From assembly GCA_022925895.1 (NCBI GenBank), contig JAKSYS010000046.1, forward strand, positions 62,001 to 126,000: a DNA stretch of 64,000 bases, written 5' to 3'. How positions within the stretch are numbered: the stretch's first letter is position 1; every line of letters starts with the position of its first letter. The notes under the pieces were generated by a model. That model did not search any database. It was not told where the DNA came from and worked only from the letters and a program-made list of their open reading frames with translations. The DNA is from Fragilaria crotonensis. Lineage: Eukaryota > Bacillariophyta > Fragilariophyceae > Fragilariales > Fragilariaceae. Shown one piece after another: positions 10,578-19,660 of this stretch. Both the position numbers and the translations under genes were made by a program.

Positions 10578-11126
10578 CCTGGAAGGTCCGGCCCAAGCAC
10601 GTTTCAGCCGTTAAGTTTGTGACTGTCGACAGACATGCGTCAGGGATTTTCCCATTTGTATGTATTGCAAGATTTGTAGCTCGATTGGTCGATGCAAACG
10701 AGCCGGCAAGATTTTCTCCTCGTAAGTAAAAAATTGCTGACCGTCAGTAAATATTTACTGACCGTCAGCAAAAAATTACTGACCGTCAGTAAATAATTGC
10801 TGACCGTCAGAAAATCTGATTTGTCTTTAAGAAGTTTTCGTGGACACATAGTATATTCTTACGTCAGCAATTTCTTTCTGACCGTCAGCAATTTTTTACT
10901 GACCGTCAGCATTTTTTTACTGATCGTCAGCAAATTTTTACTGACCGTCAGCAAATTTTCACTGACCGTCAGCATTTTTTTACTTTGCGTCATTCACATG
11001 ATAATAGCGCCAGCCTATGCTTCACGTTGCGTCACCACGACTCAGAATGGAAACGATTTTCGGCTCCAGGGTATCACGTGTTTTCGTCTTATTCATGATT
11101 CCCTAGGTATGGCCGGACCTTCCTGC
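10578..11126. mobile_element. Foldback/MITE-like element 1 (about 549 bp)
   Basis: The left end CCTGGAAGGTCCGGCC (10578) is matched in inverse orientation by the right end ending at 11126 (inverse reads GCAGGAAGGTCCGGCC). About 155-160 bp inside each end, a GTAAAAAATTGCTGACCGTC-type stretch begins, again in inverted symmetry. The central part carries two blocks of a 21-bp palindromic tandem repeat. There is no coding capacity beyond repeat-driven open frames. The end sequence resembles that of the next element at 11238, including the same left/right T/A difference at the third base, which suggests one non-autonomous DNA transposon family. A target duplication is not clear. Confidence 0.55.
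10737..10972. repeat. 21-bp tandem repeat with palindromic core CTGACCGTCAG, nine copies
   Basis: Copies start at 10737, 10758, 10779 and 10800, then after a 67-bp unique gap at 10878, 10899, 10920 (variant CTGATCGTCAG), 10941 and 10962. All have an exact 21-bp period with A/T-rich linkers. The core is a perfect palindrome around a single central base. Because 21 is a multiple of three, open frames of FLLTVSN type appear on both strands. They are not genes. Confidence 0.9.
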
Positions 11127-11237
11127 GCTTTGTACTTGTATGTACAGTACCTTGACAATCTCCGGAATTTAGTACTACGTATGTTTTTACATGTACTACA
11201 AGGTACCGGTAGTATGCGAAGCGTGATAGAGTACTCG

Positions 11238-12234
11238 TACCTGGAGGTTCCGGAATTTCGGCTCTTTTGTGTGTCTCGTACCTTTTACGCAGATTATCTA
11301 CCAGAAATTTGTTCGACAAACACCTAAATAATTCCACGTTTCCAAAATGATAGAATATCTTCTGTTGACACACTATAATAAAAACCGTGCTTAATATTGG
11401 AACTGTTGTTAACATTGTTTGTTGTAACAAGTACAACATCAATTCAATGTCTTGGATGAGCTCGTACTATGTAGGGATATTTTAAAAAGACGTTGGCTCT
11501 TGAGCCATTGGCTCTTGAGCCACTGGCTCAAGAGCCAATTTACTTCGTCCAACTAGTCGAGGAACGTGTTTTCTTTAAATGAAAACTCGCCACACGGGGA
11601 ACAAAAAAAATGACAGGTCATCTAAGGCCGATTGTATGCGTATGCGTTACGTCTCCAGTGATACATATGTATTTCGGCACATAAAACATTTTCTGTAAGC
11701 ATCGGCGAAACAATATACAGGTATGTAGAGAATACATTCATACATATGTATTTCGGCACATAGAACATTTTCTGGAAGAATCGGCGAAACAATATCAGCG
11801 AACGACAAAGAGTGGTATGACATAAAGTGCGAGCACTTTTGAGGACGAGCTCTATGACACACACAAAACGTGTGTTCTTGAGTATGACTACGCCGGGGGC
11901 TGTTGTTCAGCTGTTGGCTCTTGAGCCAATGGCTCTTGAGCCAGCGGCTCTTGAGACAACGGCTGCCGACACGTCAAATGTCGAATATCCTTAAGTAGGA
12001 TTTTCATAAAACGTCGATTCCGTTGTCGCATAGTCTAATCTCAAGTTCTTTAGTTGAAGCTCAAAATTTGTCATGTCATGAGATTGATGTACCTAATGAT
12101 CCGGACATTTGAAGTGAGGGAACGTGGAATATTTGTCCGGCGTGACGAACGAAGTTGTAGAATTAGTATGCATATCCGTAGCCAGTAGTATACACTTATA
12201 GGTAAAAGAGCCGAAATTCCGGAACCTCCTGGTA
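11238..12234. mobile_element. Foldback/MITE-like element 2 (about 1.0 kb) with TA-flanked ends
   Basis: The left end after TA, CCTGGAGGTTCCGGAATTTC (from 11240), is inverted at the right end ending 12232 and followed by TA. The terminal match is about 29 bp with one mismatch. Weaker inverted symmetry continues inward: ATTCCACGTTTCC near 11331 pairs with the inverse of GGGAACGTGGAAT near 12119, and GGATATT occurs about 146 bp further inside on both arms. Further in, each arm carries three GGCTC-NN-GAGCC palindromes of 15-bp period (11495-11536 and 11916-11957). The centre holds a 79-bp-period duplication. This layout is the same as in element 1. TA on both sides would fit a Tc1/mariner-like target duplication. 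No transposase is present. Confidence 0.55.
11661..11795. repeat. Two-copy direct repeat, period 79 bp, inside foldback element 2
   Basis: ATACATATGTATTTCGGCAC begins at 11661 and again at 11740. Both copies run on through ATCGGCGAAACAATAT with three or four differences. Confidence 0.85.
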
Positions 12235-12902
12235 ATCTGTAGTGGCAACAAATTAAAAATACGGTTGTGTGATTTATGTTTTTTAACACGCCCGCGTTTT
12301 CTGGGATTTATCCTGAACGCAGGTCAGACAAATGATTGTTGTTAACCTGAGCGAAGATAGCTATGTACATGTACAGTATATTTCTTGTTGGTTGGCGAAC
12401 CTCCCAGTGATCGTATGATATGGACCAAAAGTGCGTGTTCGGGTGTCCGTATGTTTGTCCGCATACCAAAACATGGTACTGCAATACTAGACTACTGGAG
12501 TATTTGTTACTGTACACTGAACGGAAATCATATATTCATGTATGAGTATGCAGCATTCCATTTTACGGACGACACTACCCATCGTATCGTAAAAAATGCC
12601 AAAATCCAGGTTGACTCATGCACACTCATCGCAGGCGACCCGCCAAAACTGACGGCTCTTGCATCAGACAAGTGCTATTACTTGCTAGAGCAAGGCCTTC
12701 AGCCAGCATCAACACGTTGGTGGTACAACGATACAACGATTGAGTCGCAGGATCGACACGCTGGTAGGCAGGGCTGGGCGGTAGTACTGGTTGTGGTCGG
12801 AAGAGCAGCATCAGCCGTAGCACTACGCTTGGCACGAGTCGTGTGCTCCCGATACTCTGTACTTCCGAGTACTACTGTTTGCGTTCCAACGTTCAAACTC
12901 AC
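12235..12902. other. Spacer before the RCC1-like gene
   Basis: No gene supported. An open plus frame over 12385-12918 has no family features and overlaps the start of the RCC1-like gene in another frame. The promoter of that gene is expected here, but I see no definite element. Confidence 0.4.
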
Positions 12903-14867
12903 ATGGCTACGAACATGACAAGTCACAGCAACAGCGATAACAGAAAAAATGTTCAAATTCAGAATGGTAATCGCAGTGGCAGTGCCAGTCGCGGGCGCCA
13001 TCCTAGACAACCTCAGCATCGATTGATTGGTTTCGGTTCGAATTATTTCCACGCATTGGGTGGCTCCACTGAAGTCTCACTCGATGACGTACCTGCTCGC
13101 GAATATTTGGACGGTTTTGATGTCCAACAACTCTGCTGTACTACTACTTCGTCGCTAATTCTCACGAAATCGGGAAAGATTCTCCAAGTTGGCATGTTAC
13201 ACGGTTTATTACGAGAGAAACCTCAACGAGTTTATTTCAATCAACGGATCGTTCAGCTTGCCGGAGGTCGGCACTTTTGCTTGGCAAGAAGCGAACACGG
13301 TGTGGTGGCGTCTTGGGGCGCTGGCCACTTTGGACAGCTCGGACACGGTCCCAATGTCAGTTTGTTGGAAAAGCCGCAAATTATCGCACATTTGATGCCG
13401 CAAGCCACCGGTGGGTCGCCAATCGTTTCCATCGAATGCGGTGCCTGGCACGGAGCAGCACTGTTGCAGGATGGCCGACTGTATACGTGGGGTTCGAATC
13501 GAAGAAATCAATGTGGGTTTCAAGCTCCGTCGACTATTGTGTTTCCTGAAGTCGTCGAAGGTCATTATTGTCAAATTGCCTGTGGCAAGGGACACAATGT
13601 CGCACTCGAAAAAGACACTGGCCGTGTCTTCACCTGGGGTTCCAGCGTAGGATGTGGCCATTCCTCTCGGCGGACAACTGTACCGACTCCTCGCCTACTG
13701 GAAGCACTGCAACGCGTCGTGATTGTCAGCGTGGCTGCCGGAGATTCGCATTCACTAGCCTTGACGGGCGGTGGGAGAGTTTTTTCGTGGGGTCTTGGTC
13801 CTGAAGGACAGTTGGGAATGGGCGGAGCTTTTTCCATCATTCCGCGCCCCAAATTGGTCGGGGATCTTGATTTTGTCGCTATTGTCGCGGGCCAACAACT
13901 AGCAGACGCTTCGTCACACGGTATTGTTAGCCAGCCACCCGATGAAGAAATGGACACTGCACAAGCGACAGAAAGTGCTGCCACTCTAGATGCATCTGTG
14001 AGATCAGAATCAACCAGACGCTGGTCATTAGATCAATCGGCGGCAACGGGGTCGATGGACGCTTCCAAAGTGGCTTCCAAAGAACAGGGGCAGTTCGCTT
14101 CTCACATGCTTGCCAATGTGCCCAAGGTCACAAGCATTCACGCAGTCGGTTGCTACAGTCTTGCAGTTTCGTCCTCAGGCCATGTCTATGCATGGGGCTA
14201 TAACGACCCTGGCACTCTGGGCTTGCCCCATTCTTCTGAATTGCCAGTCATGGAAGCTGTGTCAAATGCGACGACAATAGCTCAAATCAAGAGTCGGACT
14301 CTTGAGGCCAAATCTTTTGATTCGCGTCACAACGTCTTGTTACCAAAAAGGGTGGATGCTCTCAGTGACCTGGACATTGAATTGCTGGCAGGTGGTCCTA
14401 GTCATCTGCTTGTGTACGGCAAGGTCCGCGACCCTGACCAAATCCCGACGATTGGACGCACTTTACACGAAGTCCAACAAGCGCGCCGTTTATCGATGGT
14501 TGTACCGTTAAGAAATGAAGATGATGAGTTATCTTCATACTCGGGTGAGACAGATGCCGTCACTACGGCAACGGATGCCATGTCTTTTGCAACGAATTTG
14601 AATTTCACTCCTGATTCCAAGTCAGCTGCGGACGTGTCTAGTCCTCTTGCAATGTCACCAGAGTCAAATACCACACGTTCGCCGCCGCGGGGTCAAATGA
14701 TCGCCCCAGACACGCCTTTGTCTCAAAAGAAACCCAGGACGTCAAGCATGTCCAAGTTCATGCAAAAACTAACCAGCAGTTCCGAGAAGAAGAAGACGGG
14801 AGAGCCGTCCTCGAGGTCTTCCATCGGACGGGTTTTCAGTGCAGCCTTCGGCAGCAGTAGCAAATAG
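12903..14867 (+). CDS. RCC1-repeat (beta-propeller) protein
   Basis: About 654 residues from the ATG at 12903, which begins MATNMTSHSNSDN. The frame is open 60 bp further upstream, but those residues look non-conserved. RCC1 blades are visible as repeated G-(x)-HSxAL and WGxGxxGQLG motifs: GGRHFCLARSEHGVVASWGA, HFGQLGHG, CGAWHGAALLQDGRLYTWGS, CGKGHNVALEKDTGRVFTWG, AAGDSHSLALTGGGRVFSWG, PEGQLGMGG and, after an insert of about 95 residues, YSLAVSSSGHVYAWGYND. The C-terminal about 150 residues are Ser/Thr/Lys-rich and disordered (SSSEKKKTGEPSSRSSIG). RCC1-type propellers serve as GTPase exchange factors or scaffolds. Nothing here shows that this is Ran-GEF itself, and the insert plus long tail argue for a different role. 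No intron is apparent. Confidence 0.88.
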   Translation: MATNMTSHSNSDNRKNVQIQNGNRSGSASRGRHPRQPQHRLIGFGSNYFHALGGSTEVSLDDVPAREYLDGFDVQQLCCTTTSSLILTKSGKILQVGMLHGLLREKPQRVYFNQRIVQLAGGRHFCLARSEHGVVASWGAGHFGQLGHGPNVSLLEKPQIIAHLMPQATGGSPIVSIECGAWHGAALLQDGRLYTWGSNRRNQCGFQAPSTIVFPEVVEGHYCQIACGKGHNVALEKDTGRVFTWGSSVGCGHSSRRTTVPTPRLLEALQRVVIVSVAAGDSHSLALTGGGRVFSWGLGPEGQLGMGGAFSIIPRPKLVGDLDFVAIVAGQQLADASSHGIVSQPPDEEMDTAQATESAATLDASVRSESTRRWSLDQSAATGSMDASKVASKEQGQFASHMLANVPKVTSIHAVGCYSLAVSSSGHVYAWGYNDPGTLGLPHSSELPVMEAVSNATTIAQIKSRTLEAKSFDSRHNVLLPKRVDALSDLDIELLAGGPSHLLVYGKVRDPDQIPTIGRTLHEVQQARRLSMVVPLRNEDDELSSYSGETDAVTTATDAMSFATNLNFTPDSKSAADVSSPLAMSPESNTTRSPPRGQMIAPDTPLSQKKPRTSSMSKFMQKLTSSSEKKKTGEPSSRSSIGRVFSAAFGSSSK

Positions 14868-15851
14868 GTTGGTTTTTTCGTGGGCTCTAAAAGCAATAGA
14901 ATTGCTATGACCAACTTAGGTTTTGACAGCAATTAGCGGTGGGTCATAACTCATTAACAGGATAGGTAGCAACTCGCAAGCGCAGACTTACCGAACATGA
15001 AGGGATACACGCTTACCCTTACAAGCCTCCCGCGGCATTCATGGTCTAGCCGGACGTGTACACTTTTGTGTAGAGTGTCAAACGACGACCTCAACAAAGC
15101 CAATTGTTCGACATCGTCCGTCTCTTTCGAGCTGATGTCACACAACTACTGGTTGGCATGGTCACCAAGTACGATTCAGCAATGATTCTGAACACTCTCA
15201 GTCACATGGTTCGGCCATGACCATTGAAAAGCGAACCTCGACGGGGCATACGAAGTGGGTTCTGGAATTGTCGAAACTCGAGCTCGACGATACGGCATTG
15301 TGGTTCCTTCAAGTGTGAATCAGGGCCAGCCGACGACAGTCCGCCACAGTCTCGTAAGCGACTCCCTCAGCAAGCACTATCATTCGTACCGGAGTATACG
15401 GTAACAGGGTATGTGGCCATTGCCACCTGCTGTACTCGGAGTAAGTCTCAGTATCATAGGACAGTGGTTGTACAAGAGTTGAATATGTCGTACTACCTCG
15501 TAGTAGGAATCGCTTGAATGCTTTGTGGTGTTCACTGCAATTTGCAGTTAAATGTTGATGTGTCACATGTCTCACCTCATGATGTGCTGCCTTCCTCGAA
15601 CTCGATTGAATTCCAGGACAAACACGAGATGCCTGATCAAGCGGCACTCAACACTAATGGTCTCGAAATTACGCCAAGTTGATACAAGGAGACAATCTGG
15701 CGACCATCATCGACGTCCAAACCACCCGCTTGGGAGGTAGCAAATGCGAAGCAATGTTCACGACATGAACCAACATTTGTCCGTAGAGCGATTCTTCGTT
15801 TGAGAATGCAAGATACCTTTTACAGCGCGTAGAAAGTAGCCTTGTGGCGAT
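14868..15851. other. Spacer between the RCC1-like gene and HSF gene B
   Basis: No gene supported. Short protein-like pieces occur on the plus strand (for example a 54-codon frame from about 15518 ending near 15681), but there are no splice signals or family features to join them to HSF gene B. The stretch may hold its leader, or an upstream exon I cannot define. Confidence 0.35.
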
Positions 15852-17207
15852 ATGGGAACACGACAGGAACAGCTCACATTTCAGCCAACAAGAAGACCGA
15901 AGAACATTTACACTGAACAGAGCAACAACACAATTCAACTCAATTTTTCGCCAAACAGCTGGTGGAATCATAAAATGTGCGCTACCACAAGCGGCCTCAC
16001 AAAACCAACTACTAACATGGGAGGCATACGAAACGATCTCATTCCCATGGAGAGCAATCGGACACCCGAGCTGCAAATCACTTTGAGAAATAGGCAGATA
16101 CGCCCCGAGCAGGTGAAGTCATACGCAAACTACTGCGTATCAAGTCCAACTTCAACTGCGTCAAAGTTCATGCACTTTGGGGAATATAATTCGTCCGCGG
16201 AGGACGATCCACTCTATTTGTATCCCTACTCTGCGGAACAAGATGACACTCCCAGCGACGACGAGTACAACCCTAACGAGGGTGATGAGAGCAACGACGT
16301 GGTATGTTGTCGCAAGAACTATACACGCCGAAGGTCGGCGCGGGGCAAGCCAACCCCCGCTGACCCTGGCTGGACCGCCAAGCATCATAGGCGGCACTTC
16401 GTGCATCACAATTATCACGACCACTCTGAAGATAGGGAGGAATACCCAATCTTCACGGCCGGTAACGTCAATGCCTTGTCCGCCAAAGGTGGAGTTGTCA
16501 CACCGTTCCCACTTGTCTTGTACAATATGCTGGATTCAGCGGAAGACCAGGGATTTTCCAGTATTGTCTCATGGCTTCCGCACGGGAGAGCCTTTTCGGT
16601 GTACGACTCGAAGAGCTTCGTCGAACAAGTGATGCCGAAGTTCTTCCGCCAATCAAAAATTTCGTCTTTCCAAAGACAACTCAACCTTTACGGTTTCTGC
16701 CGCCTCACTGGGCAAAGCTCGGACCGAGGGGGCTACTACAACGAATTCTTTTTGCGTGGTCGTCCTGACTTGACAGCAAAGATGCATAGGACGCGGGTGA
16801 AAGGGACTGGAGTTCGAACGTCAAGCAACCCACATGACGAGCCTAACTTTTATGAAATGACGTTCATGGAATCGGGAGATTGTTTTCAAAATACACCAAT
16901 ACCACTCCCAACTGTTAGAAGCAGCGAAATGAACCAGCTCCATGAGCTTGATGTAGTGACAAGTTCCATTCCATGTGATATTGTCGCATACAATCAAGGA
17001 GAACTTGATGCATCAGCAGCATCATTAGATACTCTCCAATACCAAAAAGCCGAAGATCCAATAGCAATGGACATTGGAGACGTGGATACAACTGAATTGG
17101 CTCTCTTTCTCAAGGACGTCGATTTAGCCTCAGAAGATCTTCAGAAGGGCGACCCTGCGATGCTCACTGGAGTAGATATTCATCATGTTGACTCCATACC
17201 GGTCTAA
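15852..17207 (+). CDS. HSF-type DNA-binding transcription factor (HSF gene B)
   Basis: A 451-residue frame with an HSF DNA-binding domain at about residues 216-305: VVTPFPLVLYNMLDSAEDQG, SSIVSWLPHGRAFSV, the recognition region FRQSKISSFQRQLNLYGFCR (265-284) and GGYYNEFFLRG. After the domain both HSF genes share MHRTRVKGTGVR-like residues. Before it comes HHNYHDHSED, the counterpart of CHNYHDHRDD in gene A. The N-terminal part (1-180) contains an acidic stretch (EQDDTPSDDEYNPNEGDESN) followed by a basic RRRSARGK patch that could be a nuclear localisation signal. The C-terminus ends in acidic/hydrophobic segments (DVDTTELALFLKDVDLASED) reminiscent of activation motifs. No leucine-zipper heptads are evident. 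The first ATG is used. A later start is possible because residues 1-100 show no conservation I can judge. Confidence 0.88.
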   Translation: MGTRQEQLTFQPTRRPKNIYTEQSNNTIQLNFSPNSWWNHKMCATTSGLTKPTTNMGGIRNDLIPMESNRTPELQITLRNRQIRPEQVKSYANYCVSSPTSTASKFMHFGEYNSSAEDDPLYLYPYSAEQDDTPSDDEYNPNEGDESNDVVCCRKNYTRRRSARGKPTPADPGWTAKHHRRHFVHHNYHDHSEDREEYPIFTAGNVNALSAKGGVVTPFPLVLYNMLDSAEDQGFSSIVSWLPHGRAFSVYDSKSFVEQVMPKFFRQSKISSFQRQLNLYGFCRLTGQSSDRGGYYNEFFLRGRPDLTAKMHRTRVKGTGVRTSSNPHDEPNFYEMTFMESGDCFQNTPIPLPTVRSSEMNQLHELDVVTSSIPCDIVAYNQGELDASAASLDTLQYQKAEDPIAMDIGDVDTTELALFLKDVDLASEDLQKGDPAMLTGVDIHHVDSIPV

Positions 17208-19660
17208 GGCAAACAATCCTTACTGCAGTCTTTGCGCAACGGTGGCTGCATCTCTTGCTGGTCGTCCGTTGTTTGTTCTATTTGTGACAACACTGTTTCA
17301 CTTGAACAGTTCATTCCTAGGCGCCATGCGCGATGTCAACTGCACTATCCAAACTATGTCGTACATAATAAATATGTATAAAAGTTTACACCTTTCTGAC
17401 TTGACCACACAATAGCACCCAACACTCTTCTATCCTCCAGTCCAGGATTGATATCAGCATGAGCTCTTGAATCCAAACCATTCGACGGCGTTGCTTCCTG
17501 GACATGGTGGTGGCGAACAACAGGGGTCGTGGTTCGTGACACCCGTTAGACTACTGTACGTGTAAGAGGTACAAGTACAGTACCAGGTAAAAAACACTAT
17601 TTGTACCAGGCTATGATGCTAAAACTAGTATGACATAGTAGGAGCAGCTGGCTTTTGGATCTGTTCATAATTAGTCCACAAGATTGAATCTTTCGCTGCA
17701 CTGTTGTCCGATTACATCTGTCTACTGTGCTACTGTGAGGTTATCCAAGGAACAACGAGAAACTCGATTCTAAAGTATTGCCCGATCCCTATCTAATTTC
17801 GCACGAACTGCACGATTGCCTTTGACTCGTACTCGGAGTATGACAAGTTCGTCTTTTATATGGTCAAGACACTTTTGGTGTTCACAGTAGAATGGCTGAT
17901 TCTCACACCATACGCGGAGTATTTTACTTTATTGCAGAGCCTTCCTTTTTATGTTATATCTGTCATACAGCTACAATACACAATACTACAATCCTATACA
18001 CAAAGCAACTGTCCTTTGCCATGGCTGCAACATAGCTCCAAATGCTCTTTTCCAGCATCAACAACGCCAATGCTGAGAAATCCAAACCAGGCTCTGGCTA
18101 CTAGTACACCAAGAATGTGGAGGGCATAATTGCCGCACAATATGTGGAGCTCACCAGAAGGGCAAAGCCTTCAAGGCCCATATGTTTGACATCAATTGAG
18201 CAGATAGAATCGGAAAAGGCACTACTCGAACTGAGTATGCAAGGAAAGAAGATGGTGGAACTCTGTCTCCAGATTGCATTGGTGATTATATTTATGATTG
18301 ACATACCATGATGAGTTGTCGGCATTAGCAGAAGTAGTACAAGACAAGGAATTGTAAGAGTTAATCAGGTTTGTTCTGAAAAATACTGAATTGCCCCAGA
18401 GAGGTTGTAAATTGCATTGAAAATTTGATCAATTGGAAACAACCTTGTTGTGCCTTCTGACATTGTTTGATGCGTCTTTACCTGTGCCTGCAAAGTCATG
18501 AAGAAAATTCCGAGGTATCCTTCATCAATTTCTTATGTGAGAATAGTATCACAACTTAAACATACTGCCTACACTGACGACGTTAATTTGCGTTCACAAC
18601 ATTTTTATTCTTGCATGAAAAGAATGATATCATGCATGCATTCCGTGGGGATTTGGACATTCATTTAAATCTTGGATATTCAATCCAATATAAACTTATC
18701 GTCAACAACGTACACGTGCAAGTACAAAGTTATACCATTACAATCGCAAAACACGGTTTCTATTTCAAGTAATCTGTACAAAAAGTACCTACTGAGAAAA
18801 AAAATTGTATTGAATCATGGATTCCACATGACTAAAACAATGAAACCAATGATGCATTTAATGCTTACTAGAGACAGGGGAACTGCAGACATGATACTAG
18901 GCAACAAGCTTAGCTAAGTGCCTTTACTAGATTTTTAAGTGGGTCAATGATGCACCAGCACCGTCCACTGATATTCTGTTGCAATGTGAAAATGGGTCAG
19001 TGATAGTACCGCAGATGTTTAACATGTGTTGCTAGGTGATTAGCTTGGTTACTCTGGATATGCATTCATTCTGTTTTGTCGTCAAGCACTGGAGTTGGAG
19101 AAAAATAGTCTTCTAGGACTGCCAATCATGCATGTTGGTGTTGGAAGGGTGGTGAAGGTTGGCGTAGCTTGGGTGCTGGTGAATCCTTGCCTCCGCTTGG
19201 ACCATTTTTTTTGGACATCAGGTTCTCATTGTACTCTGGCTGAGGGTGACCTCTGCTGCATTTATTGCATTTTGTTCCATTTCTTCCTCTTGTCACAGCA
19301 ATGGCAGCTTTCTCAGATGCACCACCACTTGACATGTTATAAACTCATACAAACGCTCCTGGCAGAGCGAATAGAATGAAATAAGGTCTAGATGTCAAAA
19401 TTTGCCATTCGCAGCACGCACGATGTTTCAGTCATCCCGCCAAAAGGAAAAACCGTCATCCTATAAAACAGTTACAGAAGACAACAAGTCCGTCACATTT
19501 ACGTCACTTGCTTTGAAAACCAAGTTTGCCTTCGATATAATGGTGCCCTAAATTCATTCTTAATTAATAGTAGTACAATACATAATAAAATATCTTCGGC
19601 GGACCTGTTCATTCATACGTGTTGCAAGTCCATATCTGAGCGGGTTAAAAATCACCCATG
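17208..19660. other. Gene-poor spacer
   Basis: About 2.5 kb without a supportable gene. A short helical-looking plus frame near 18117-18311 and a minus frame near 19126-19335 with a single C-x2-C (KCNKCSRGHPQ) are the only protein-like pieces. Both lack partners and could be remnants of mobile DNA. Confidence 0.4.

Noticed and set aside
10797-11327. Plus-strand frame with FLLTVSNFLLTVS-like repeats
   Set aside because: Produced by the 21-bp palindromic repeat; the opposite strand gives the same type of peptide.
13480-13510. tRNA-like GGTTCGAATC string
   Set aside because: Lies within the RCC1-like coding sequence and has no cloverleaf around it. I found no supportable tRNA or rRNA gene in the window.
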